In this document: one piece after another, positions 35,519 through 44,363 of the stretch
How the letters are laid out: each line of letters opens with the position of its first letter
Position numbering within the stretch: position 1 is the first letter of the stretch
From: an uncultured Crocinitomix sp.
Lineage (GTDB): Bacteria > Bacteroidota > Bacteroidia > Flavobacteriales_D > Crocinitomicaceae
DNA: 64,000 nucleotides
Direction: 5' to 3'
Assembly: GCA_905478225.1 (NCBI GenBank)
Contig: CAJQHR010000006.1
Location: forward strand, 124,001 to 188,000
Notes under the pieces: generated by a model
Told to the model about the DNA's origin: nothing
The model's database searches: none
What the model saw: the letters and a program-made list of their open reading frames with translations, nothing else
Program-made: the position numbers and the translations under genes

Positions 35519-35794
35519 CTAGCAATAACTTGAATTAAAAGTTTTTGCTTCAATATTATTAATTGAAATAATATGATCCATTCTTACTTTTAAATCGGTA
35601 TTGTCATTTTTAAAATGCACATATTCTCCCTTCCTACCGCCAGTCAAATCATAAATAATTGCTTTAGAAATGCTGACTTCTAGCCCGTTTAAATTAAAGC
35701 GTATTTTAATTGGGCGGCGCAGTGTTGCGAAATGTTCTAAATAATCGTGAAAGACACAATTAATAGGTTGATAAGGATCAATTGATGTTGACAT
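35519..35794 (-). CDS. rof: Rho-binding antiterminator (Rof/YaeO family)
   Basis: A 91-residue protein with the ROF pattern: 'YQPINCVFHDYLEHFATLRRP', 'IYDLTGGRKGEYVHF', and 'LKVRMDHIISINN'. In Escherichia coli the YaeO protein binds Rho and inhibits termination. The family is less familiar in Bacteroidota, and the function here is inferred from the family alone. Confidence 0.8.
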   Translation of the reverse strand: MSTSIDPYQPINCVFHDYLEHFATLRRPIKIRFNLNGLEVSISKAIIYDLTGGRKGEYVHFKNDNTDLKVRMDHIISINNIEAKTFNSSYC

Positions 35795-35963
35795 ATTTTA
35801 TAAGACGGCTGATAACACTGAATCTTTCAACGAAACGCGAATAAATAAAGCTGTTTTGAATATTGAGAAGTGCAGAATGCCTTTAAGTCTTAAAAGAAAC
35901 AGTTTTTTGAGTATGAGTTCCTCGTCCTCGCTCAAAACTCAACAGCATAGCTGTTTAAAACTG

Positions 35964-35985
35964 TTTTGTGGTGATAGAGGGATTT
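35964..35985 (+). repeat. 22-bp direct repeat of the tRNA-Phe 3' end (distal copy)
   Basis: These 22 bp are identical to 36137-36158, which covers the 3' end of the tRNA-Phe gene (acceptor stem and part of the T arm) plus four bases beyond it. The copies are 173 bp apart in the same orientation. A short duplicate of a tRNA 3' end is the expected footprint of a site-specific integration; a partial tRNA duplication is the alternative. Confidence 0.85.
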
Positions 35986-36021
35986 ACTCCATGAATCTTA
36001 TTGGGGTTTACCTTACAAGCA

Positions 36022-36064
36022 TGAAAACCAATTATTTCCTACAGAAATAAGTTTTGGTTTTTTC
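36022..36064. terminator. Strong bidirectional hairpin
   Basis: A long inverted repeat, AAAACCAATTATTTC with GAAATAAGTTTTGGTTTT around a 5-base loop, flanked by T-runs on the plus strand. It could terminate transcription from either side. No gene ends directly at it, so it may be a leftover of the lost DNA between the tRNA repeats. Confidence 0.5.
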
Positions 36065-36103
36065 ATTGTCTATATACAAGAAGCGAGCTTCAGTTTATTC
36101 CAA

Positions 36104-36134
36104 TTAAAAAACCAAGTACCTGCGTACTTGGTTT
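36104..36134 (-). terminator. Terminator of tRNA-Phe
   Basis: On the minus strand the stem AAACCAAGTAC pairs with GTACTTGGTTT around a short loop, followed by TTTTTT (plus-strand A-run at 36105-36110). It begins just downstream of the tRNA 3' end. Confidence 0.85.
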
Positions 36135-36136
36135 TC

Positions 36137-36158
36137 TTTTGTGGTGATAGAGGGATTT
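36137..36158 (+). repeat. 22-bp direct repeat at the tRNA-Phe 3' end (tRNA copy)
   Basis: The tRNA-internal copy of the 22-bp repeat whose twin is at 35964-35985. It spans the 3' terminus of the tRNA gene, the classic attachment-site position for tRNA-targeting integrases. No integrase gene is present in this window. Confidence 0.85.
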
Positions 36159-36214
36159 GAACCCCCGACACATGGATTTTCAGTCCATTGCTCTACCAAC
36201 TGAGCTATATCACC
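36142..36214 (-). tRNA. tRNA-Phe (anticodon GAA)
   Basis: On the minus strand a 73-nt sequence folds as a cloverleaf: acceptor stem GGTGATA/TATCACC, D arm with 'AGCTCAGTTGGTAGAGC', anticodon stem-loop 'TGGACTGAAAATCCA' with anticodon GAA, T arm 'GGGGGTTCAAATCCCTC', and discriminator A. No CCA is encoded. It is monocistronic with its own terminator. Confidence 0.97.
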
Positions 36215-36325
36215 ATCCAATAATGTGGGGGCAAAGATACTACGTTATTTTAAAGCGCAAAAGAATTCACAATTATTTTTTTAATTTTTTGATGAGAATA
36301 GAGAAATTGTCTGCAATTTTGCTGC

Positions 36326-37045
36326 ATGAATCTGATTGTTGATCAGGGTAATACAGCTACTAAATTGGCGCTTTTTGATGAAGGCGGGAACCTCCAGTTA
36401 AAAGAAATTATTGCAAAAAAGGAGACTGAATTTATAGATCAATGGATTCTTGAGTATGCCAAAGGCGCTAAAAGGGTTCTTGTCAGTTCAGTAACAAATG
36501 ATCAAATTAACATACCAATTTCAAGGCGAATTGACCTAGACACTGCAACACCACTACCTATTGGCAATGCTTATGAAACACCTGAAACATTAGGAAAAGA
36601 TCGCCTTGCAAATGCTGTAGCGATTTGGACAAAAAATCCAGAAAAACATTCCTTATGTATTGACATTGGTACTTGCATTAAATATGATTTAGTGAATAAT
36701 AAAGGCGTCTATTTAGGGGGCAATATTAGCCCAGGAATGAATATGCGTTATGCTGCTTTGGAAAGTTTTACCGATCAATTGTCACTTATCGCATCTGAAG
36801 AATTCGTCTTTGGATTTGGTACGACAACCAAAACGAGTATTCTAAATGGTGTTCAGCACGCAATTTTTCACGAAATAAATGGGTTTATTGAGCGTTATCA
36901 AGAACAATTTGGTGAATTAACAATTTTTATGACCGGTGGGGATTTAAAATACTTTGATAAAGGCAATAAAAACCCCATCTTTGCAGATTCCGATTTAACC
37001 ATTTTTGGTTTAAACGAAATATTGAAGTATAATGTTGAATATTAG
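36326..37045 (+). CDS. coaX: Type III pantothenate kinase
   Basis: Phosphorylates pantothenate, the first step of coenzyme A synthesis. The 239-residue protein has the acetate-kinase-type fold signatures of CoaX: 'MNLIVDQGNTATKLALF' (phosphate loop), 'TLGKDRLANAVA', 'CIDIGTCIKYDLV' and 'GGNISPGMNMRYAAL'. It is the first gene of an envelope cluster; the next gene overlaps its end by 14 bp, as is common in Bacteroidota. Confidence 0.94.
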   Translation: MNLIVDQGNTATKLALFDEGGNLQLKEIIAKKETEFIDQWILEYAKGAKRVLVSSVTNDQINIPISRRIDLDTATPLPIGNAYETPETLGKDRLANAVAIWTKNPEKHSLCIDIGTCIKYDLVNNKGVYLGGNISPGMNMRYAALESFTDQLSLIASEEFVFGFGTTTKTSILNGVQHAIFHEINGFIERYQEQFGELTIFMTGGDLKYFDKGNKNPIFADSDLTIFGLNEILKYNVEY

Positions 37046-38495
37046 AAATATATTATTTACGATAGCCACCTTAGTTACGGTGAACGTTTCGTTCGGCCAA
37101 AAAGGTTCGCAATCGCCTTATAGTTCTTTTGGACTAGGAGAGCGCAATTATGATGGTTATGCCGTTTTCTCTTCAACGGGGGGGGCTTCATTGGCGAATA
37201 TTGATTCTAACATAGTTAACTCTACCAATCCGGCGTCGTATGCATATATTTCTAGAAACTTACCTGTTTTCCAAATTGGATTGAATGGAAAATTATCAAC
37301 ATTCAGCACAGAAGCGAATAGCACGAATCAACGGCATTTTGGGTTGAATCAATTTCAAATGGCTTTACCTTTTAAGAAAAATTGGGGTATGGCAATTGGA
37401 ATAAAACCATATTCATTTACAGGATATACCATAACAAATTATACTATTGATACAGAGAGTGACACGACGTTGCAAGCTGTAAACGAAGGCACGGGTGGGG
37501 TTAGAATTGCAAATTTTGGAATTTCTTATCGTCCCATGAATTCTCGAAAAATTCATACCATTGAAAGGTTGGTCCCTTCAGTTGATACACTGTCAAACGT
37601 GCCTGATACGATAAAGATAATTGGATACAAATCTCACAAAATGTCAATTGGAATTAGCGGGAATTATTTATTCGGAACATCAGAGCAAATTCGTTCAACA
37701 GAGTTTATACCGTCAACCACTACTACTTACAATGCAAGAGTAATTAATGGATTAAGAGTGTCTGGGCTTTCAACTGAGTTTGGCGTTAATTATAATTATA
37801 GCTTTAAATCAGCTAAAATAAACCGATCCTTAGGCATTGGAGCTACATTTTCTCCAGCCGCTGAGGTTAGAGCTTTTCAAGATATTAACTCATTTTCATA
37901 CATAGGAAGCTTCTATCGAGGCCAAGCTGTTCAATTAAAAGATACAATTGAGTTTGTGCAAGATGACCAAGGAATTGTGCTAAAACCAGAATCATTTGGA
38001 GTCGGATTACAATACCAATTCTCGCCTTATAATTCAAGTTCAAGTTTGCGATTAGCCCTAGATTTAAAAATGGAGAAATGGTCTGCCTTTTATAAACAAT
38101 TTTCTGATGTTCAAAACCTTGGAGGTTTGAAAGATCGAATGTCAATTGGAGTGGGGTTTGAACGGGCACCAACATTAGGCGCTTTAATGGATCGTGATAA
38201 ATTCTTCAGTCGATTAACTTACCGTTTAGGATTTAATTATGCCCAAACGGAATTGTTGGTTAAAAATAATTTGAATGAGGAGGTCGCTTTAAACAATTAT
38301 GGCATGAGTTTTGGATTGAGCATACCAGTTCGACCTGGAGTGTCAAATACAAATCTTAATTTTGGGGGCAGTTTAGGAAACTTAGGAACAGCAGAAAACG
38401 GATTGATACAAGATAGGCACTTAGGAATATACGTCGGGATCTCAATTACTCCGGAAAGAAGTAACCGCTGGTTTTTAAAACGAAAATACAATTAA
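37032..38495 (+). CDS. Outer-membrane beta-barrel protein
   Basis: A 487-residue protein with a signal peptide (about 1-22, ending 'NVSFGQ'), an N-terminal 'SPYSSFGLGERN' motif and many amphipathic beta-strands, similar to the outer-membrane transport-like barrels found next to coaX in Bacteroidota. 'NPASYAYI' and 'GGASLANIDSN' near the start resemble FadL/PorV-type proteins, but the family cannot be fixed. It overlaps coaX by 14 bp and is followed by the TPR gene after 26 bp. Confidence 0.82.
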   Translation: MLNIRNILFTIATLVTVNVSFGQKGSQSPYSSFGLGERNYDGYAVFSSTGGASLANIDSNIVNSTNPASYAYISRNLPVFQIGLNGKLSTFSTEANSTNQRHFGLNQFQMALPFKKNWGMAIGIKPYSFTGYTITNYTIDTESDTTLQAVNEGTGGVRIANFGISYRPMNSRKIHTIERLVPSVDTLSNVPDTIKIIGYKSHKMSIGISGNYLFGTSEQIRSTEFIPSTTTTYNARVINGLRVSGLSTEFGVNYNYSFKSAKINRSLGIGATFSPAAEVRAFQDINSFSYIGSFYRGQAVQLKDTIEFVQDDQGIVLKPESFGVGLQYQFSPYNSSSSLRLALDLKMEKWSAFYKQFSDVQNLGGLKDRMSIGVGFERAPTLGALMDRDKFFSRLTYRLGFNYAQTELLVKNNLNEEVALNNYGMSFGLSIPVRPGVSNTNLNFGGSLGNLGTAENGLIQDRHLGIYVGISITPERSNRWFLKRKYN

Positions 38496-38521
38496 CAATA
38501 ACAAAGAATAAAACGAACAAA

Positions 38522-39850
38522 ATGAAACTCAAGGGAATTATAGGAGCTTTAATGTTAATCTTCACAGTTGGATCAAGTGCAATCGCTCAAGATTCTTCAA
38601 ACGTAGCGGCAAACGAATGCCAAAAATTTAGAAGCTTATATTATCAATATCTTAGCTCTAAGGCGTATCAAGATGCCGCAAATTTTTGGAATGATGCCAT
38701 TGAAGCTTGTGGAATTGAAGGTCTAGACGGGGCGTTTTTCTCAAATGGAAGATATATTTACGGAACGATGTTAAAAGAAGATGGTATTGATTCTGCAAGA
38801 GAAGTTGGACTTAATGATACGATCCTTTGGATCTATGAAACACGCCTTCAAGTTGATCAAGATCCGGCATGGATTGCTGATTATGCTTCTGAATTGGTTT
38901 CGAATAAATCACAAAAGTTTGATAAAATCGATACGCTATTTGCTCAATCTATTCATGTGTTGAAGGAGAAAGCTTCTTCAAAGCACTACAAACAATATTT
39001 TAAGCACTTAATCATGAATAAATTTAGCAAGGCTAAAGGTGAGGAGAAAGAGATTGCAAGAACAGCAGTTATTGAAGAGTATATCGTGCTATCGGAATAT
39101 GTTGGTTTAGCTTTAAAAGCTGGCAAAGATGCGGATGACAAAAATGAAGTGAAGCGTCAAAATAGTGCGCAAAGCTTTATGGATAAATACTTCCTACAAA
39201 TCGCGAAAGATTGTGATGTGCTAGTAGGGGTGTTCGATAAGAAATTTGAAACCTTACCTAAAGATTCGACTGAAAGAAAAGAAAAAGTTAAATCTTATTT
39301 GGCTTTAATGGATCAGAAGAAATGTCAGTCAAGTGAAGTTTACGGAAAATTTGTAGACGAATTAATCGACTTAGAACCAACTGCAGATGCTTACTTTTTC
39401 GGAGGTAACTATGCACTGAGCAACAATGACAATTCGAAAGCTGCGGACTACTTTGCTAAAGCAGTTGAAGCCGAGGGAGATGGAGAAAACAAAGATAAGT
39501 ACCTATTGAACTTAGCAAATGTTAAATACAAACAAGGGTCTTATAAATCGGCCTTCAGCACTGCAAAAGGAGTTGGTGGAGATTATAGAGGGGATGCTTT
39601 GGTAATCTGCGCGAATTCAATTGCGGCAACTGCAAATGATTGTGGAGAATCAACATTTGCCCGAAAAGCAAATTACTGGTTAGCTAACGACTATATTAAA
39701 AAAGCGATAGCAGCTGGAGCTGATGGTGTGAGCAGCAGTAGATTTTTGAAAAATGCGCCTGATACGAACGAGGCCTTTATTGAAAATGTAACCGAGGGAT
39801 CATCTGTATCACTAAGCTGTTGGGGAGAATCCACAATAGCGAGATTCTAA
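38522..39850 (+). CDS. Periplasmic tetratricopeptide-repeat protein
   Basis: A 442-residue protein with a signal peptide (about 1-23, ending 'SAIAQ') and helical repeats typical of TPR proteins ('YYQYLSSKAYQDAANFWNDAIEACG', 'ADAYFFGGNYALSNNDNSKAADYFAKAVEA'). The C-terminal part has conserved cysteines ('ANDCGES', 'LSCWGE'). Such proteins accompany coaX and lptC in Bacteroidota and are presumed to act in the envelope. The function is unknown. Confidence 0.82.
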   Translation: MKLKGIIGALMLIFTVGSSAIAQDSSNVAANECQKFRSLYYQYLSSKAYQDAANFWNDAIEACGIEGLDGAFFSNGRYIYGTMLKEDGIDSAREVGLNDTILWIYETRLQVDQDPAWIADYASELVSNKSQKFDKIDTLFAQSIHVLKEKASSKHYKQYFKHLIMNKFSKAKGEEKEIARTAVIEEYIVLSEYVGLALKAGKDADDKNEVKRQNSAQSFMDKYFLQIAKDCDVLVGVFDKKFETLPKDSTERKEKVKSYLALMDQKKCQSSEVYGKFVDELIDLEPTADAYFFGGNYALSNNDNSKAADYFAKAVEAEGDGENKDKYLLNLANVKYKQGSYKSAFSTAKGVGGDYRGDALVICANSIAATANDCGESTFARKANYWLANDYIKKAIAAGADGVSSSRFLKNAPDTNEAFIENVTEGSSVSLSCWGESTIARF

Positions 39851-39913
39851 AAAACACATGATCTGAATTACAGATTAATCAATATAAAACTATTAAGCAT
39901 TCCTGTCATTATT

Positions 39914-40441
39914 ATGATGGGAATGCTTTTTTCATGTGAAAACGATTTGGGAACCATTCAGGTGGTCACCGCCACAGAGAACACGCCGGATGAAATTGTG
40001 AATGATATGCATACACTTTACTCTGATTCGGGTGTGGTGGTATATGAGATGATTGCTACGCGGATGGAGAAGTTCGGTGAGCCCAAAAATGTGCGCTTAT
40101 TCAAAGATGGTTTTCAGGTGAACTTCTTTAAAGAAAAGGATTCAATTATTTCGACATTAACCGCAGAATATGCTGAAATTCGCGAAAAGGAAAATGTCAT
40201 TATCGCCCGTAATAATGTTATCTTTACAAACTACGAAAAGAATCAAACACTTAAAACCGAAGAACTCTTTTGGGATCAAAAGGGAAAACGTGTAAGAACG
40301 GAGAAGTATTTTGAGGTGATAGGAGAGAAAACAACCGTAAGAGGTTATGGATTAGATACGGACGAAACATTTACGGATTACAATATGCATAAAGTAAGTG
40401 TCGAAAGCCAAAACACAAACAATAAAGATTCAATACAATGA
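39914..40441 (+). CDS. lptC: LPS export protein LptC (lipoprotein)
   Basis: LptC bridges the inner-membrane LptBFG transporter to LptA in lipopolysaccharide export. The 175-residue product has the family region 'DGFQVNFFKEKDSIISTLTAEYAEI' and 'ENVIIARNNVIFTN', with the usual 'TLKTEELFWDQKGKRVRTEKY' repeat. The first ATG (39914) leaves only seven residues before a lipobox-type cysteine, too short for a signal peptide. In the same frame upstream, 'IKLLSIPVIIMMGMLFSC' would complete one, but only a CTG (39863) or ATA (39884) could start it. The true 5' end is therefore doubtful. It overlaps the next gene by four bases (ATGA). Confidence 0.85.
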   Translation: MMGMLFSCENDLGTIQVVTATENTPDEIVNDMHTLYSDSGVVVYEMIATRMEKFGEPKNVRLFKDGFQVNFFKEKDSIISTLTAEYAEIREKENVIIARNNVIFTNYEKNQTLKTEELFWDQKGKRVRTEKYFEVIGEKTTVRGYGLDTDETFTDYNMHKVSVESQNTNNKDSIQ

Positions 40442-40686
40442 GCAGTTTAGCAAAAGTAAATTCAATTTTAGAAAAATTTTGGTGGGCAATGACCGCCGTG
40501 AGTTTTATCATGGTGCTTGTATTATGTTTCATGCAAGGATGGGACAAATGGAGTTTCTATTTTATAATTCCTGTGGTGACTGCCGTAATGGCTATAATGC
40601 GCCGCTTCTTGCGCAAACGCCTTGAGAAAAGTGAAGCCGAGCGTGATAGAAATCAAGCCGAAAGCGATAATAACGCCGGGAATTAA
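40438..40686 (+). CDS. Small two-helix membrane protein
   Basis: An 82-residue protein with two hydrophobic segments (about 14-32 and 37-55) and a charged C-terminal coiled-coil-like tail ('RRFLRKRLEKSEAERDRNQAES'). Its ATG overlaps the lptC stop (ATGA), showing translational coupling. The family is not recognised; small membrane proteins at this place in the cluster are found in related genomes. Confidence 0.7.
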   Translation: MSSLAKVNSILEKFWWAMTAVSFIMVLVLCFMQGWDKWSFYFIIPVVTAVMAIMRRFLRKRLEKSEAERDRNQAESDNNAGN

Positions 40687-41579
40687 TCCGAAGTCTTTCA
40701 TTCATTTTATTGGTAAGTGGTGGTGTTTTCTACTGCTTTATAGTTGGGTTACGGCTTGTGTTTCTGAATCGGATAACGAATTTGATTCACCTATAAGTAG
40801 TCTAGATAGCACGGCGCACAATGAATCCTTAAAGGTTGATTCGGTCGTGTATTGTACAAGCGAATTGGACCTAGATGGAACCCTGGGCACTGACCAATTA
40901 TTTTGACCTTATTCTTGAAGAGAAAACTATTTCCAAATACCGTGTTCAGATTCCTGCTTGGTTCGCTATTTTATTAGAAATTAAAGAGGATTCCATTTTC
41001 GCCTATGGTTCAATTTTAGATTCTGAAAAAGCGGTGAATTGTAATTATGATACATTGGCAATTTTCGAAAAATGGGGCAATTGGTTACTCATTCAAAATA
41101 AAGAAGAACTGCATTTAAATTTAATGCCAAATGGAGAGGAGGTGGACCCAGCTACATACATCTATCAAAAACGCCCGGATTTAAATCATCTTTTAGTTGA
41201 CCCTGATGATCTACCTTATTCGATCGAGACGAAAATGATGGAATGTTTTAATCAGAAATTACTAGCGGGTTCTTATTTTCATAGCAAAGGAGGCACTGTT
41301 CAATTTAATTTTGATGGAAGCATCTACGGATTAGGTCTATATAATGAATTTATGATAGACGCCTATTTCGGAACCTCACATTCATTCAAAAATTTAGATA
41401 ATGTGGCTTTAAGAAATCGAAAAGAACATTTATTAGACCATTACCATTGGGAATTTGAAAATGACCAACTGATTCTGACAGAATTCTTACGAGAAACAAT
41501 TCTGCAAAATGGACAACAGGTTATGACAGATAATTACATCCTAGGAGAGAAACAAAATCGTCTCAATTTTTTGAACTAA
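40622..41579 (+). pseudogene. Lipoprotein of unknown function, split by a one-base frameshift
   Basis: The first part (from about 40622, start codon uncertain among TTG or GTG) has a lipoprotein signal 'CFLLLYSWVTAC' and continues 'VDSVVYCTSELDLDGT', then goes out of frame. The second frame (from 40883) continues naturally: 'WALTNYFDLILEEKTISKYR'. Removing one C from CCC at 40881-40883 would join them into a single lipocalin-like product of about 300 residues. It overlaps the end of the small membrane protein gene. A sequencing error is at least as likely as a real lesion. The downstream half alone has a usable ATG at 40875, but it lies inside the fusion region. Confidence 0.6.
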
Positions 41580-41598
41580 GATATGCTAGCTTAAGAAT

Positions 41599-43149
41599 CT
41601 ACTTCTCGGCCGTAACAGAAAATACCTTGCGCGATTTGCCAATTTCACCATACAAATAAAACGTTTCAGGATCAATTTGATAATTGAGGCGTGCACGCAG
41701 CATGAAATTATTGTCGCCATTAATCAGTGGTCCACGAGCTTTTACACCGTCTTGCGCAATTTGCACATAGGATATTTGAAAACGACGATTATTAGACATG
41801 GTCGTATAGTTAAAATAGTCGTTTACTGACAATTCATTATTACGCTCTGAGTCATTAAAGAAGAGATAAACTTGGTTATTGGACTTCATGGCTGAAAAGG
41901 AAGAGAAATAACCGTAATCGTTCACCGTATGCTGGAATTTCGGAATGCGATCACTCCATAAATGACTACCATTCTCATCAAAATATGCCGCAATTATTGA
42001 GTTGTAATTATAATTCTCAGTTGTTGTTGTAATGTTTGTTCTCGGATCATAATTTCGCTCGGTGACCTGATAAAAATGCTCGCCAATAACAAAATAAGAA
42101 TCGTCTCCCAAGATAATGAGTTGTCGCAGTTGAATGTTTTCAAGTTCTTTTGTTTTATCCAGTCGTTTTGCATCCACAAATTTTTCAAAGAAAGAACGTT
42201 TGTATTTGTAATAACTAGTGCCAACTAATTGCAGTCTCGACCCAATTTTTAAAGAAAAAACGCCATTAATTGTTTGGTTGCGAGTTTCATTCATGAAACC
42301 GCTAATGACGAGCTCCTTTCGAGAGTTATAATCCATGGAGATTCCGTTAATCCAGCGGTTTTTCAATCTGAGATCAAATTCCTTTAAAAAGGGTTTTTTA
42401 TGGTCATAACCCCATAATGAATATTTGCTGTTAATCAGGTCTGTATTATTCTCGCGGACACTTCTTGATCCTGCCTCGTAACCATAGTCACATAGAATAA
42501 ATAAAGGGGCGTTTTTGGAATAACGCACCTCTTCAATCGTTAAGCTTTGCATTAAATTGGGTGACTGCAGAATAGTTCTCCAACCTTTTTCACCCGTGCC
42601 TTCTATCGTTTGTAATCCTATCGTTTGTTCAAAATTTGCAAGGAATTTATTATGGGTGACTACTAAAAATCCGTCTTCTTCAGTAGATTCACTGATGTAG
42701 TATTTTTCATCAATTTCCAATGTGTCTAAAATGCGCTCGTTAATCTTTTCACCATATTCATTAAAAATCTCAAGATGGATCATATTGAATTTATCCTTTA
42801 ATCCGCTTACAGTAGAGAAAAGATAAATGGTGTTGTTTTGATAAAAGATTTCATTGGGTTCATTGTAGAAGTCTTCATTAAGCACGCTGAATAAATCTTT
42901 GGAATCAATCAATTCCAATGAATTCGCATCTATTCTTCGCAACATTAATTCCTGCTTTTTACGATTAATCGCCAAGTAGTCCACTAAGAAAATTGTGTTT
43001 TCGCTTCGACCAATAAATCCAGAGAAATTGCTTTTACGCTGTGTTGTAAATGACTTGCCAGTTTTCGGGTTTTCTAACCCATTACCATTCCCCTGCCCAA
43101 AGCCAAGCAATGTAAAACAGCAAAAGAATATGACAACAATTAATTTCAT
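41599..43149 (-). CDS. Secreted protein of unknown function, beta-propeller-like
   Basis: A 516-residue protein with a signal peptide (about 1-19, ending 'GFGQ'). The body is rich in short beta-strand units such as 'NTIYLFSTVSG', 'GFLVVTHNKF' and 'NQVYLFFNDSE', reminiscent of propeller blades, but no named family is recognised. No sorting domain is seen. Its ATG overlaps the rlmN stop (ATGA), so it is probably translated together with rlmN. Confidence 0.65.
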   Translation of the reverse strand: MKLIVVIFFCCFTLLGFGQGNGNGLENPKTGKSFTTQRKSNFSGFIGRSENTIFLVDYLAINRKKQELMLRRIDANSLELIDSKDLFSVLNEDFYNEPNEIFYQNNTIYLFSTVSGLKDKFNMIHLEIFNEYGEKINERILDTLEIDEKYYISESTEEDGFLVVTHNKFLANFEQTIGLQTIEGTGEKGWRTILQSPNLMQSLTIEEVRYSKNAPLFILCDYGYEAGSRSVRENNTDLINSKYSLWGYDHKKPFLKEFDLRLKNRWINGISMDYNSRKELVISGFMNETRNQTINGVFSLKIGSRLQLVGTSYYKYKRSFFEKFVDAKRLDKTKELENIQLRQLIILGDDSYFVIGEHFYQVTERNYDPRTNITTTTENYNYNSIIAAYFDENGSHLWSDRIPKFQHTVNDYGYFSSFSAMKSNNQVYLFFNDSERNNELSVNDYFNYTTMSNNRRFQISYVQIAQDGVKARGPLINGDNNFMLRARLNYQIDPETFYLYGEIGKSRKVFSVTAEK

Positions 43150-44219
43150 TTTAAACTTCTTTCTTTTAACGCAATCGAACCATTTTTATTGGCTAATTGT
43201 CCACAAGCAGCATCAATGTCTTTACCACGACTGCGACGCACATTGACAACTAAATTCAATGATTCAAGAAATCCAGCAAACACATCTACTTTATCTTGAT
43301 CAGCTTGTTGAAACTCGCCGTCGTCAATTGGGTTGTATTCAATTATATTGATCTTGACGGGCACATTTTTACAAAACTCTGCTAATTCAAGTGCGTCAGC
43401 CAAAGAATCATTAAAATCTTTGAATATAATATACTCAAAAGTTACTCTTGAGCCGGTTTTTTCATAAAAATACCGCAACGCATCCGCTAAAACAGCTAAG
43501 TTATTAGAGTCGTTAATCTCCATAATTTTGCTGCGTTTCTCATCATTTGCAGCATGTAGTGAAAGCGCCAAGTTAAATTTAACATTGTCGTCTCCTAATT
43601 TTTTTATCATTTTACCAATTCCAGCTGTTGAAACTGTAATTCGTTTAGGGGAAATGCCAAGCCCTTGTTCAGAAGTGATTTTTTCAATGCCGTCGATCAT
43701 GTTTTTATAATTAAGCAAAGGTTCTCCCATGCCCATAAAAACAATATTGCTTAAAGGTTTGTTAAAGTGCTCTTTCGAAAGACGCGTTAATAATAAAACT
43801 TGATCGTAGATTTCTCCCCCGCTTAAATTCCGCATTAATTTTAAACGACCTGTAGCGCAGAAAGTGCATGCTAAACTACACCCAACTTGTGATGAAATAC
43901 AGGCTGTAATCCTTGAAGTAGTCGGAATCAACACTCCCTCTGTAATATGGTTGTCGTGACTTTTAAATGCGCATTTAACCGTGAGGTCATTGCTGTGCTG
44001 CTCATCAGAAATCGTAATGCCATCAATGAAGTAATTCTGCGCTAAAAAACCAATTACTTTTTTAGAAATATTTCGCATATCGTCAAAAGAGTGAGCGCCC
44101 TTTTTCCAAATCCACTCATAAACTTGTTTCGCTCTAAATTTCTTTTCACCTTGCGTCGCAAGGGCTTCGATTAGATCCTCTAAGCTTATATTACGAATGT
44201 TTTTTTTCTTTAATTCCAT
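43146..44219 (-). CDS. rlmN: 23S rRNA/tRNA adenine-C2 methyltransferase
   Basis: A radical SAM enzyme that methylates A2503 of 23S rRNA and A37 of certain tRNAs. The 357-residue protein carries the cluster motif 'CSLACTFCATG' (CxxxCxxC, about 113-120) and 'GMGEPLLN' near the centre, with the C-terminal 'VRRSRGKDIDAACGQL' containing the conserved second cysteine. The start at MELKKKNIRN is chosen; an upstream in-frame ATG adds 13 residues that are not conserved. Confidence 0.94.
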   Translation of the reverse strand: MELKKKNIRNISLEDLIEALATQGEKKFRAKQVYEWIWKKGAHSFDDMRNISKKVIGFLAQNYFIDGITISDEQHSNDLTVKCAFKSHDNHITEGVLIPTTSRITACISSQVGCSLACTFCATGRLKLMRNLSGGEIYDQVLLLTRLSKEHFNKPLSNIVFMGMGEPLLNYKNMIDGIEKITSEQGLGISPKRITVSTAGIGKMIKKLGDDNVKFNLALSLHAANDEKRSKIMEINDSNNLAVLADALRYFYEKTGSRVTFEYIIFKDFNDSLADALELAEFCKNVPVKINIIEYNPIDDGEFQQADQDKVDVFAGFLESLNLVVNVRRSRGKDIDAACGQLANKNGSIALKERSLK

Positions 44220-44363
44220 AACATGTTTACCCTGCAAAGTTAGTGAATCTATGCGCAATACATTTTTTTATTTAAAATGACGCCTTCATAATTTTTGTTT
44301 TCCAGTTTAATCTTTATTTTTAGAGAGAATCTGACTGATTAAAATAGCGCGTTAAATTTTATT

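Larger units (their letters stand above)
35986..36136. other. Spacer enclosed by the tRNA-Phe direct repeats
   Basis: 151 bp with no gene. It contains two strong hairpins: 36022-36064 ('AAAACCAA..TTATTTC' pairing with 'GAAATAA.TTTTGG') and the tRNA terminator at 36104-36134. The upstream part of this gene-free interval (35795-35963) has a short 'ctgttttg' sequence repeated at about 35849 and 35959 and no recognisable gene. Confidence 0.5.

Noticed and set aside
40398-40625. Open frame overlapping the lptC end and the small membrane protein
   Set aside because: It is out of frame with both, whereas the ATGA-coupled gene at 40438 has a membrane-protein composition.
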